A DNA stretch of 64,000 nucleotides from Bradyrhizobium japonicum USDA 6 (GTDB lineage Bacteria; Pseudomonadota; Alphaproteobacteria; Rhizobiales; Xanthobacteraceae). The stretch's first letter is position 1. Each line of letters starts with the position of its first letter. The stretch spans positions 8,983,001-9,047,000 of the forward strand of contig NC_017249.1 in NCBI RefSeq assembly GCF_000284375.1, written 5' to 3'. Of this stretch, positions 9,087 to 17,315 are shown in pieces. The notes under the pieces were generated by a model. The model was not told the DNA's origin, made no database searches, and worked only from the letters and a program-made list of their open reading frames with translations. The position numbers and the translations under genes are program-made.

Positions 9087-9650
9087 TCAAGGCGCAAGCC
9101 GGGTGAAAACGTAGTCGCGGCCCTTGGCGCGGGCATCATGGCAGGCGAAGCAGGTGCGGTGCTGGGCCTCGTCGACCGGCTTGCCATTGACGAAGCGCCC
9201 GAACCCCCAGCCGCCGGTGGACGCATATTTCCTGGAATCCTTGACCATCACCTGCACCGTGGTGGCCGCGCCGGGGATCGTCGCGGATGCGAATTCCGGT
9301 GACTGTTTCCGCTTCCAGGCGCGCTTGACCAGAATCGTGCCGTCCGGGAACGGAAGTTTTCCGGCCTGATAGGCCTCGATTGCTGTCTGATTGCCGACAA
9401 CTGCGCGAAGCTCGTCGAGCGGTGCCGCCTCTTCGGCGGGCGCGATCAGCTCCCACTGCTTGTAACCCGCAGGAATCGTGACGCCGAAGATCGGCGAAGC
9501 GTCTGCCGCATTGCCTTGCACCGGCCCCTCGGCGAGAGCGATTGAGACCAGGTAGGGCACGCAAGTCAGGAGGACGACGAGAAGGAGCGCGGCAACCGTG
9601 ATAGCCGTGGCATAAGAGCGCTGCTTCTTTTCAGGTTCGGTGGGCGTCAT
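9087..9650 (-). CDS. Cytochrome P460 family protein
   Basis: This 187-residue protein has one N-terminal hydrophobic segment (about 17-40), so it is probably anchored in the inner membrane with a periplasmic domain. The domain has the P460-fold features: FGVTIPAGYKQWELI at the start, LPFPDGTILVKRAWKRK in the middle, and a single c-type heme site CFACH near residue 168. Cytochromes P460 oxidise hydroxylamine or nitric oxide in nitrifiers and methanotrophs; many homologues elsewhere have no tested activity. The conserved Lys cross-link cannot be confirmed without alignment. It sits in an apparent operon between an epoxide-hydrolase-like gene and an SDR. Confidence 0.85.
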   Translation of the reverse strand: MTPTEPEKKQRSYATAITVAALLLVVLLTCVPYLVSIALAEGPVQGNAADASPIFGVTIPAGYKQWELIAPAEEAAPLDELRAVVGNQTAIEAYQAGKLPFPDGTILVKRAWKRKQSPEFASATIPGAATTVQVMVKDSRKYASTGGWGFGRFVNGKPVDEAQHRTCFACHDARAKGRDYVFTRLAP

Positions 9651-9680
9651 GACTTTCCTTCATGCTGGGATCGCGGCATA

Positions 9681-9709
9681 GCCTCGGTCCAGCCGCGCTG
9701 GACCGAGGC
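9681..9709. repeat. Perfect hairpin between hydrolase and P460 genes
   Basis: GCCTCGGTCCAG and CTGGACCGAGGC form a perfect 12-bp stem around a CCGCG loop. The hairpin lies 14 bp past the stop of the upstream hydrolase gene and 31 bp before the P460 start. No T-run follows on the minus strand, so it is not a typical terminator. It may protect mRNA ends or reduce readthrough within the operon. Confidence 0.6.
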
Positions 9710-9722
9710 ATCGAATGAGCGC

Positions 9723-10751
9723 TCAGGCGCCGTCGGCGTCGATGACGGCCTTGGCGAAGGCTTGCGGCGCTTCCTGCGGCAGATTATGGCCGATGCCGCC
9801 GGTGATCAGGCGGAAGTCGTACCGGCCCGAGAACTTCTTGGCATAGGCGCTGGGGTCGGGATGCGGCGCACCGTTGGCGTCGCCCTCCATCGTGATCGTC
9901 GGGACACTGATCAGCGGAGCTGCAGCGAGCTTCTTTTCGAGCTCCTCGTATTTCGCCTCGCCCTGGGCGAGCCCAAGCCGCCAGCGGTAATTGTGGATCG
10001 TGATGGCGACATGATCCTTGTTGTCCAGCGCCGCCGCGCTCCGGTTGAAGGTCGCGTCGTCGAACTTCCATTGCGGCGAGGCGAGCTTCCAGATCAGTTT
10101 GGCGAAATCATGCGTGTACTTCTCGTATCCGGCGCGGCCGCGCTCGGTCGCGAAATAGAACTGGTACCACCATTGCAGCTCGGCCGACGGCGGCAGCGGC
10201 GCGTTGCCCGCGGCCTGGCTGGAGATCAGATAGCCGCTGACCGACACCAGCGCACGGCAGCGATCCGGCCACAACGCAGCGATGATATCGGCGGTGCGCG
10301 CGCCCCAGTCGAAGCCGGCGATGACAGCCTTCTTGATGTCGAGCTTGTCCATCAGCGCGATGATGTCGACGGCCATGGCCGCAGGCTCGCCGTTGCGCGG
10401 CGTCTCGCTGGAGAGGAAGTGCGTCGAGCCGTAGCCGCGCAGGTACGGGATGATCACGCGATAGCCGGCCTTTGCAAGGATCGGCGCGACATCGACGAAG
10501 GCGTGAATGTCGTAGGGCCAGCCGTGCAGCAGGATCGCCACGGGACCGTTCGAGGGACCTGCCTCCGCATAACCGACATTGAGGACGCCGGCGTCGATCT
10601 GCTTGATCGGACCGAACGACGCATTCGATGCAGACGACTTCGGCGCGTCCGTTTCGGCACGGGCGAGGTCGATGACGCCGAGACCGGCGGCGACGGTGCC
10701 CGCGGCGACGCCAAAGAACTTGCGGCGATGCTGGTCGATGAGCTGCTTCAT
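9723..10751 (-). CDS. Tat-exported alpha/beta hydrolase, epoxide-hydrolase-like
   Basis: This 342-residue protein starts MKQLIDQHRRKFFGVAAG. The RRKFFG motif followed by a hydrophobic stretch and ARA is a twin-arginine export signal (about 1-32), so the folded enzyme acts in the periplasm. The alpha/beta fold has the oxyanion motif HGWPYD, a nucleophile elbow GFDWGAR with Asp in place of Ser, and a late catalytic His in GIGHNLPQEAP. Asp nucleophile plus HGxP is the pattern of epoxide hydrolases and haloalkane dehalogenases. The gene follows the OsmC/Ohr gene on the same strand. The true substrate is unknown. Confidence 0.85.
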   Translation of the reverse strand: MKQLIDQHRRKFFGVAAGTVAAGLGVIDLARAETDAPKSSASNASFGPIKQIDAGVLNVGYAEAGPSNGPVAILLHGWPYDIHAFVDVAPILAKAGYRVIIPYLRGYGSTHFLSSETPRNGEPAAMAVDIIALMDKLDIKKAVIAGFDWGARTADIIAALWPDRCRALVSVSGYLISSQAAGNAPLPPSAELQWWYQFYFATERGRAGYEKYTHDFAKLIWKLASPQWKFDDATFNRSAAALDNKDHVAITIHNYRWRLGLAQGEAKYEELEKKLAAAPLISVPTITMEGDANGAPHPDPSAYAKKFSGRYDFRLITGGIGHNLPQEAPQAFAKAVIDADGA

Positions 10752-10785
10752 ATGGGGCTTCCTTGGTGATGGTTGGCGATGGTGA

Positions 10786-11205
10786 TCAGATCAGTGCGAC
10801 CGCGACGTCGATGTTGCCGCGCACGGCCTTGGAATAAGGACAGGTCTGGTGCGCTTCATCGACGATGCCGCGCGCGACCTCGCGATCGAGGCCCGGCAGG
10901 CTGACATTGAGGCGCGCCCGGAGAGCGTAAGTGCCCTCATCGAGAAGAAGGTCGATTTCCGCATCGATCGCGCATTTTCTCGGAAGCACGATTTTCCGCC
11001 TGCGCGCGGCCATCTCCATGGCGCCTTCGAAGCAGGCCGACCAGCCGGCCGCGAACAATTGCTCGGGATTGGTGCCGATGCCCGCGCCGCCCGGCGGCGA
11101 CAATTTGACATCCAGGCGGCCGTCGGAGCTGCGCGATATGCCGTCCTGTCGTCCACCGCTGGTGTGGGTCTTGCCCGTGTAAAGCAGTTTTGCCGCTTGC
11201 GTCAT
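10786..11205 (-). CDS. OsmC/Ohr family organic hydroperoxide reductase
   Basis: This 139-residue protein belongs to the Ohr branch of the OsmC family, which reduces organic hydroperoxides with a pair of redox cysteines. C58 lies in AGWSACFEGAME and C122 in HQTCPYSKAVRG, matching the spacing of known Ohr enzymes. The start ATG at 11205 gives MTQAAKLLYTGKTHTSGG, the standard N-terminus, although the frame is open far upstream. It is the first gene of the minus-strand set and is divergent from a large winged-helix/ATPase regulator. No MarR-type OhrR gene is adjacent, which is unusual for Ohr. Confidence 0.93.
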   Translation of the reverse strand: MTQAAKLLYTGKTHTSGGRQDGISRSSDGRLDVKLSPPGGAGIGTNPEQLFAAGWSACFEGAMEMAARRRKIVLPRKCAIDAEIDLLLDEGTYALRARLNVSLPGLDREVARGIVDEAHQTCPYSKAVRGNIDVAVALI

Positions 11206-11337
11206 GAAGGTCTCCTTGCCGTCGCGCAACTGACTAGCAGCGGCGTCGGCAGGACACCCGTTGGGACTTGTGAGAAGTTGTGAGGCCGGCAGGGAACTCG
11301 GTGGCGAGACCTGCAAGCGCGGTCTGAGGCCGATGCA

Positions 11338-14241
11338 ATGCCGGCCTTGCCGGATCGCCCTCCGCTGGCTATGCGGTTTCCAAATGAGCAAGATTTCGCG
11401 ATGACTGAGCCGGCCGCGCCCGCGGCATCGACATTGTCGTTCGGGCCATTCACCGTGACGCCGCGTGAAAGGCTCGTGATGCGCGACGGCGTCGCGCTGC
11501 CGCTCGGCGCGAAGGCCTTCGACACGCTGATCGCACTGATGTCGCGGCCGAACGAGGTTGTCAGCAAATGGGATCTGATGGCGCTGGTGTGGCCCGGCCT
11601 GACCGTCGAGGAAACCAATCTGCGTTTTCACGTCGCAGCCCTGCGCAAGTCGCTCGGCGACGGCAAGGACGGCGCCCGCTACATCACCACGCTCTCCGGC
11701 CGCGGTTATTGCTTCGTGGCGCCGATCTCGCGAACGGACGCTGCAGCGGAACCGCATCCCGCACCGCGGGTGAACCTGCCGCCCGTAAAACTACCTAACC
11801 GCCTGCAACGCATGGTCGGCCGCGACGATGCGGTCGCCGCCGTCTCCGACAGGCTCATCGGCTCGCGCTTCGTCACGATCGTCGGCCCGGGCGGCGTCGG
11901 CAAGACCGCTGTTGCGGTGGCGATCGCGCACGACCTGCTCGAGACTTTCTCCGACGCCGCGCATTTCGTCGACCTTGCCGCGCTCAGCGATCCCGATCTC
12001 GTGATCACCTCGATCCTGCTGATGCTGGGCTTGCCGGCGCAGACCGACGATCCCCTGCCGGCGCTGCTCGCGCATCTCGGGGACAAGCGGATGCTGCTGA
12101 TCCTCGACAATTGCGAGCACGTCATCGCCGCCGCGGCGCCGCTGGCAGCAGAAATCTTTCACGCCGCGCCGCATGTCCATATCCTCGCCACGAGCCGCGA
12201 AGCCCTGCGCGTCGAGGGCGAGCAAGTCTACCGGTTGGCGCCGCTCGCCGTTCCCCCTGACAATCCCGGGCTGACCGCGGCTGCCGCACAGACTTATCCC
12301 GCGCTTCAGCTCTTCCTCGAACGTGCCATGGCCGGCGGCGCGCAGATCGCGCTCGACGATGCCAATGCCGCAATCGTCGCCGGGATCTGCCGCAAGCTCG
12401 ACGGCATGGCGCTGGCGATCGAGCTCGCCGCCGGCCGGGTCGAGGCCTACGGCCTGGAGCAGACGGCCGCCCTACTCGACGAACGCCTCAATCTGCTCTG
12501 GCAGGGCCAGCGCACCGCGCCGCCGCGGCAGAAGACGTTGCAAGCGACGCTGGACTGGAGCTACGGGCTGCTGTCCGACACCGAGCGCCTCGTGCTGCGC
12601 CGGCTTGCCGTCTTCGCCGGTCACTTCACCATCGACGCCGCGCTCGAAATCGTGCCGGACAAGCGCGTCGACCGCTCGCGCCTGTTCGATGCCATCGACA
12701 GCCTGGTCGCCAAGTCGATGGTCGCGCCGCGACCGGTCGGCGCCATGATGCGCTACCGTCTGCTCGACACGACGCGCGCCTATCTGCTCGAGATCGAGCC
12801 GGACGAGACCGCGCTTGCCGCCCGCCACGCAACCTACTACCGGCGATGGCTGGAGCAGGCCGGCACGACATGGGCGACGGTGCCGAGCGCCGACGAACGC
12901 GCGATCCATTTCTCCGCGCTCCACAACGTACGCGCCGCCCTGGACTGGTGTTTTGGCGCGAACGGCGACGCGAGCATCGGCATAGCGCTCGCCGCCGCGG
13001 CGGCTCCGATCTTTCTCGCGATGTCGCTGCTGATCGAATGCCGGCGCTGGTCGGAACGGGCGCTGCTTGCGATCGATCCGCCCTCGCGCGGCAGCGCCGA
13101 GGAAATGCACATCCAGGCCGCCCTCGGATTGACCTTGATGTTCACGCGTGGCGGCAGCGAAGCTGCGCGTGCCGCCCTGAGCCGCAGCCTGGCGATCGCC
13201 GAGGCGCGCGGCGACGCGCCGAACCAGCTCCAGCTGCTCGGCCGCATGCACATCTTCCACGAGCGGATGGGACAGTTTGGCGCCGCGCTCGGTTATGCGC
13301 AGCAGAGCCTCACGGTCGCCGAGACGCTCGGCGATGCCGCCTCCATCGCCCTCGCCCATTCGCTGCTGGGTGTCTCCTTGCATCTGGCCGGCGAGCATCG
13401 CGACGCCCTGAGCATGCTGGAGGCCGCCTGGCACGGGCCGGGCACGGAGCGGATCAGCACGGTCCACGGCTTCGATCACCGCAACCGGGCCGGCATCTCG
13501 CTCGCGCGCGAGCTTTGGTTGCAGGGTCGGCCGGCGGCTGCGCGGCAACTGGCGCGGCAGACGGTCACCGAGGCCGCGCAGATGGACCATCCGATCACGC
13601 TCTGCATCGCGCTGATCTGGGCGGTCTCGATCGATCTCTGGAGCGGGGATCTCGACGGCGCGGAAGAGAACCTCGACCGCTTCATCGCACATGCCGAAAC
13701 GCGCTCGATGGGCCCTTATCTCGCGGTCGGCCGCGGCGTCAAAGGCGAGCTGGCGATCCGGCGCGGCGACGCCGCTGGCGGCGTCGAGACGATACGGGCC
13801 TGTCTGCGCGAGCTCCACGACGCCGGCTACGAGCTGCTCACCACGACGTTCAACATCGCGCTCGTGCATGGCTTGCTGGCGCTTGGGCAGATCGAGCGGA
13901 GCGCGCGCCTGATCGACGACGCGATCAGCCTCGTCGAGCAAGGCGGCGATCATCTCTACATGCCCGAGCTGCTGCGCATGAAGGGCAGTGTGTTGCTGTC
14001 ACTGCCGCAGCCTGCCGCCGACGAGGCCGAGAACCAGTTCAGGCGATCGCTTGACCTGAGCCGCCGCACGGATGCGAAAGCCTGGGAGTTGCGAGCGGCG
14101 ATCGATCTCGCGAAATTGATCGCCGGGCGCGGCCAGCGCGCGGACGCGAAGAGGCTGCTTCGATCGGCGCTCGGAGGTTTCTCCGAGGGCTCACAGACCT
14201 CGGATATCGGGATCGCCAGCAAGTTGTTGGCGACTCTCTAG
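11338..14241 (+). CDS. Winged-helix / STAND-type ATPase / TPR transcriptional regulator
   Basis: This 967-residue protein has three parts. About 30-120 is an OmpR/PhoB-type DNA-binding domain (LSFGPFTVTPRERLV, KWDLMALVWPGLTVEETNLRFHVAALRKSLG). About 155-460 is an NB-ARC/STAND-like ATPase with Walker A VGPGGVGKTAVA, Walker B MLLILDNCEHV and the motif HILATSREALRVEGE. From about 510 to the end it is helical with TPR-like repeats. There is no receiver domain. Such predicted-ATPase regulators (LuxR-MalT-like in plan) switch on ligand or protein binding. It is divergent from the Ohr-hydrolase-P460-SDR genes and may control them. GAGG lies 8 bp before ATG 11338; ATG 11401 is an alternative start. 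Confidence 0.87.
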   Translation: MPALPDRPPLAMRFPNEQDFAMTEPAAPAASTLSFGPFTVTPRERLVMRDGVALPLGAKAFDTLIALMSRPNEVVSKWDLMALVWPGLTVEETNLRFHVAALRKSLGDGKDGARYITTLSGRGYCFVAPISRTDAAAEPHPAPRVNLPPVKLPNRLQRMVGRDDAVAAVSDRLIGSRFVTIVGPGGVGKTAVAVAIAHDLLETFSDAAHFVDLAALSDPDLVITSILLMLGLPAQTDDPLPALLAHLGDKRMLLILDNCEHVIAAAAPLAAEIFHAAPHVHILATSREALRVEGEQVYRLAPLAVPPDNPGLTAAAAQTYPALQLFLERAMAGGAQIALDDANAAIVAGICRKLDGMALAIELAAGRVEAYGLEQTAALLDERLNLLWQGQRTAPPRQKTLQATLDWSYGLLSDTERLVLRRLAVFAGHFTIDAALEIVPDKRVDRSRLFDAIDSLVAKSMVAPRPVGAMMRYRLLDTTRAYLLEIEPDETALAARHATYYRRWLEQAGTTWATVPSADERAIHFSALHNVRAALDWCFGANGDASIGIALAAAAAPIFLAMSLLIECRRWSERALLAIDPPSRGSAEEMHIQAALGLTLMFTRGGSEAARAALSRSLAIAEARGDAPNQLQLLGRMHIFHERMGQFGAALGYAQQSLTVAETLGDAASIALAHSLLGVSLHLAGEHRDALSMLEAAWHGPGTERISTVHGFDHRNRAGISLARELWLQGRPAAARQLARQTVTEAAQMDHPITLCIALIWAVSIDLWSGDLDGAEENLDRFIAHAETRSMGPYLAVGRGVKGELAIRRGDAAGGVETIRACLRELHDAGYELLTTTFNIALVHGLLALGQIERSARLIDDAISLVEQGGDHLYMPELLRMKGSVLLSLPQPAADEAENQFRRSLDLSRRTDAKAWELRAAIDLAKLIAGRGQRADAKRLLRSALGGFSEGSQTSDIGIASKLLATL

Positions 14242-14442
14242 GAAGAGCACCGGCGACCAGGCGCTGACCGAAACGGTATCTCGATGTTCGAGGTTTGCGC
14301 CGCGTATCCCTGCGACATCCTCTCTCGTTGCAACTCCCGGGAAATGGACTAGCATCAACCACTGCGAGTATTTTATCGCATGTTGAACCTATTCAGTTGA
14401 TTGCCTTTAGCACGTCCATTTCAATCATCCGGAGCCACGACA

Positions 14443-15870
14443 ATGGCAGGGTCCAGCCTCGAGGATACACTGGCCGCGATTGGCTATGTCAAAGTGATTG
14501 TCACGATGAAGGACAGGGCGGCGGTCGCCGCCACATCCGAGACCGCGATGCAGGATCATTTCATCGCGCCGGACACTGCCCAGACACAGAGTCTCGTGGC
14601 GGCGGCGACGCGCTCCGCTGGCCGCCAGATCAGACGAGCGGAGAGCCTGGCCGAGCGCCGCGTGCGCATCTACCCCAACCTTGGACTCGCGGTCGGCAGC
14701 GTGGATGCCAGCGGCCTCGTTTCGCTCCAGGCTGATCCGCAGGTGGGCAAGGTCGACAAGGCTCCGGAGATAAGCCTGATCAAGCCGGTCGAAGCCCGTC
14801 CAATCAAGACCGGAGTCGGTCCGACCTGGGGCATCAAGCGCTTGAACGTGGAACGCCTTTGGCAGGCAGGATTCACCGGCCAAGGCGTGGTGGTTGGTCA
14901 CCTCGATACCGGCGTCGACGGCAAGCATCCGGCATTGGCTGGAGCCATCAAGAAGTTTGCCGAGTTCGACCTGGCGGGAGATCGGGTTCCGAACGCACCG
15001 GCCCGCGACAGCGGCGTACACGGCACTCACACCGCGGGCACGATCGTCGGCCGACCGGTCAGCAAGGGGCGCTTCGGCGTCGCACCGGATGCCCAGCTCG
15101 CGAGCGCGATGGTGATCGAGGGCGGGCAGGTGATCGAACGCATCCTGGCCGGAATGGACTGGGTGATCGGCGAAGGCGCCCGAGTCCTGAGCATGTCGCT
15201 CGGACTGCGCGGCTTCACGCCGGCATTCCAGACTGTGATCGATGCGTTGCGCGCCGCCAACGTTCTGCCGGTCATTGCGTCCGGCAATGAAGGCCCCCGG
15301 ACCAGCCGCTCACCGGGCAATTACGCGAACGTGTTGTCGATCGGCGCGATCGACGTGCACGACGTCGTGCCCGATTTCTCCAGCAGCCAGAGCTTCAATC
15401 GCGCGATCAGCCCATTGTGCCCGGCGATCGTCGCACCGGGGGTCGCGATCACGTCCTGCGTTCCCGGCAAAAAGTACGAGACCATGAATGGGACGTCGAT
15501 GGCGACGCCCCACGTCGCGGGTCTTGCAGCCCTCCTGCTGCAAGCCAGGCCGACCGCAACGGCGGACCAGCTCGAAGCCGCCATCATCGGCTCCTGCGCG
15601 CGCCCCGAGGCGATGGAAGAGGCCCGTGCGAACCATGGGGTGCCCGATGCCGTAAGGGCTTACGAGCTTCTGACCGGATCGCAGCTCCCCGCCGCGCAGG
15701 CGAGCGTCGCGCCCCGGCGGCGCACGCCCGCGAAAAAGCGCTCTGCGAGGGGGCGCTCGTCGTCGCATCCGCCGCGTAGCGTCGCCAAGAAGATGGCACG
15801 CCGGCCGAAGGTTGCCGCATCGCGACGCGCCGCGCGCAAGAAGAGCCCTTCGAAGCGCCGGCCCGCCTGA
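14443..15870 (+). CDS. Subtilisin-like serine peptidase (S8) with Lys/Arg-rich C-terminal tail, no signal peptide
   Basis: This 475-residue protein carries the full catalytic set: D155 in GHLDTGVDG, H193 in HGTHTAG, oxyanion N282 in ASGNEGP and S352 in NGTSMATPHVAG. About residues 10-125 resemble an I9-type propeptide that folds and inhibits the enzyme. No signal peptide is visible at the chosen start (ATG 14443 with CGGAG upstream; a TTG at 14401 is less likely). After about residue 425 the protein becomes a 50-residue tail rich in Lys, Arg, Ala and Ser, resembling nucleic-acid-binding tails of histone-like proteins. The small gene 94 bp downstream may encode a partner. Substrate and location are unknown; lack of export suggests the cytoplasm. 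Confidence 0.9.
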   Translation: MAGSSLEDTLAAIGYVKVIVTMKDRAAVAATSETAMQDHFIAPDTAQTQSLVAAATRSAGRQIRRAESLAERRVRIYPNLGLAVGSVDASGLVSLQADPQVGKVDKAPEISLIKPVEARPIKTGVGPTWGIKRLNVERLWQAGFTGQGVVVGHLDTGVDGKHPALAGAIKKFAEFDLAGDRVPNAPARDSGVHGTHTAGTIVGRPVSKGRFGVAPDAQLASAMVIEGGQVIERILAGMDWVIGEGARVLSMSLGLRGFTPAFQTVIDALRAANVLPVIASGNEGPRTSRSPGNYANVLSIGAIDVHDVVPDFSSSQSFNRAISPLCPAIVAPGVAITSCVPGKKYETMNGTSMATPHVAGLAALLLQARPTATADQLEAAIIGSCARPEAMEEARANHGVPDAVRAYELLTGSQLPAAQASVAPRRRTPAKKRSARGRSSSHPPRSVAKKMARRPKVAASRRAARKKSPSKRRPA

Positions 15871-15964
15871 CTCCACGGCAATTCTTGTTGCGGCCAGCTA
15901 AAAGCCGGCCGCAATAAGCGCTATATTGGCCGGGCCGTCAGGGATTCCCGCACAGGAGCCGGCC

Positions 15965-16324
15965 ATGACCGACAAGACAAAGCCTTCGCCCGAATGGGAA
16001 GGTAAGGCTGTCGTCAATCGATTGCGCCAGGCCACCAAGCCCGGCCAGCCTTCGTCAGTTCAGGTGTTCCTGAACGATGACGTTGCCGCGAGCGACCTGC
16101 AGGAGAAGGCAAGGGAAATCGTCACTGACATGAGCGCCAGCCTCGATCTGCCGGCCAATGCGATCAAGCTCGGCAAGGTGTTTCGCTTGGCCAAGTCGTT
16201 TTCGGTGTCGACCGACGTGCCCGACGTCTTCGATGCCCTCGCAAGGCATGGCGACGTCAAGAGCATCCTGGAATCGGTACAGCCGGATATCCTGCCCAAG
16301 CCGACGCGCGAAAAAGGCGACTGA
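15965..16324 (+). CDS. Small hypothetical protein, possible I9-like inhibitor of the adjacent subtilase
   Basis: This 119-residue soluble protein starts at ATG 15965, after CAGGAGCCGGCC. I do not recognise it by name. Its pattern is beta (VQVFLNDD), a helix (SDLQEKAREIVTDM), beta (IKLGKVFRLAKSFSVSTD), then VFDALARHGDVKSILESVQPD. This resembles subtilisin propeptides and stand-alone I9 inhibitors, which end in a strand near an (x)VEPD-like segment. Together with its place directly behind an S8 peptidase gene, it could inhibit or chaperone that enzyme. This assignment is inference from pattern only and needs structure prediction. Confidence 0.6.
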   Translation: MTDKTKPSPEWEGKAVVNRLRQATKPGQPSSVQVFLNDDVAASDLQEKAREIVTDMSASLDLPANAIKLGKVFRLAKSFSVSTDVPDVFDALARHGDVKSILESVQPDILPKPTREKGD

Positions 16325-16336
16325 CCCGATCGCGGT

Positions 16337-17011
16337 CTACGATCCGGTCGGGGTGCCCTGCTTCCACTGGCCGCCGGCGATCTTGGCCGCGGCAATCACC
16401 GCCTGGGTGCGGCTCTCGACGCCGAGCTTTTGCAGGATCGCCGAGACATGCGCCTTGATGGTGGCTTCGGAGACGCCGAGCTCGTAGGCGATCTGCTTGT
16501 TGAGCAGCCCTTCCGACAGCATCATCAAGACTCGGACCTGTTGCGGTGTCAGCGTCACCAGGCGGTCGCGCAGGCGCGTCATGTCGGGATCGGCGGCGGC
16601 CGATAGATCGGTGTCGGTGGGAACCCAGACGTCCCCCTCCATCACCTTGAGGATAGCGTCGCGCAAGGTCTCGACGCCGAATCGCTTCGGGATGAAGCCG
16701 GAGGCGCCGAAATCGAGCGAGCGGCGAATCGTGGCGCTGTCGTCGGAGGCCGAGACGATCACCACCGGGATGGCCGGGTATTGCGCGCGCAGATAGATCA
16801 GCCCGGAAAAGCCGGAGATCCCGGGCATCGAGAGGTCGAGCAGGACCAGATCGACGTCGGATGTCTGTTCCAGCAGCTTGGTGAGATCCTCGAACGATCC
16901 CGCCTCGTCGATCCTGGCCGAGGTCAGGACGCCCGCCACCGCTTGCCGCAACGCGTCGCGGAACAGGGGATGGTCATCGGCAATGACGAGATGGGTCGAA
17001 GGAGCGCTCAT
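16337..17011 (-). CDS. LuxR/NarL-family response regulator
   Basis: This 224-residue protein has a receiver domain (about 6-125) with acidic pair DD in VIADDHPLFRDAL, phospho-acceptor Asp in LVLLDLSMPG and the conserved Lys in SGFIPKRFG. A LuxR helix-turn-helix follows (about 150-215: LTPQQVRVLMMLSEGLLNKQIAYELGVSEATIKAHVSAIL). Start ATG 17011 yields MSAPSTHLVIADDHP; upstream in-frame sequence does not look coding. No kinase is adjacent. It is divergent from the MHS transporter gene at 17316 and may regulate it. The membrane hybrid kinase at 4728 is a candidate partner, now separated by about 8 kb. Confidence 0.93.
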   Translation of the reverse strand: MSAPSTHLVIADDHPLFRDALRQAVAGVLTSARIDEAGSFEDLTKLLEQTSDVDLVLLDLSMPGISGFSGLIYLRAQYPAIPVVIVSASDDSATIRRSLDFGASGFIPKRFGVETLRDAILKVMEGDVWVPTDTDLSAAADPDMTRLRDRLVTLTPQQVRVLMMLSEGLLNKQIAYELGVSEATIKAHVSAILQKLGVESRTQAVIAAAKIAGGQWKQGTPTGS

Positions 17012-17315
17012 CGTTCTCTTGCTGGCATTCGCACCGGGCCAGTAGGCCGGCCCGGGGCCTTGGTCAATTCTTTCCCGACCGGCCGTGGCATGCAAGTGGG
17101 CATTATCCCTTTGCGGGAACGGGGTTAACCCATGGTCGAGCGCGATCGTGCCGGATTGAAAGGTTCGCGGCGTCAGGTGCGCGTCAGTGCGCAAGGCCGA
17201 AAGTCGTATTGGGGCGGGTTTCACGCCGATGTTACCTTGGAGCCAAGACCTGGGTCGATCCGGCATGACCGGATATCCGGGGCGCGAGGAAACGCATTTC
17301 GGGGAGCGACTCAAC
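17012..17315. other. Divergent intergenic region between response regulator and MHS transporter
   Basis: The 304 bp contain no convincing gene. A GC-rich dyad lies at 17040-17058 (GGCCAGTAGGCCGGCCCGGGGCC). A GGGGAG ribosome-binding site lies at 17301-17306, before the transporter ATG. I looked for a sigma-54 site around TGGGCATTATCCCTTTGC (17097-17114), but the GG-GC spacing is wrong. Confidence 0.4.

Noticed and set aside
9762..10769. Antisense frame over the Tat-exported hydrolase
   Set aside because: The hydrolase has a clear signal, catalytic motifs and operon context on the minus strand.
12472..13953. Minus-strand frame over the STAND regulator
   Set aside because: It is the complement of the regulator's ATPase/TPR region with typical shadow composition.
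17097..17114. Possible sigma-54 promoter TGGGCATTATCCCTTTGC
   Set aside because: The spacing between the GG and GC elements does not match the -24/-12 consensus.
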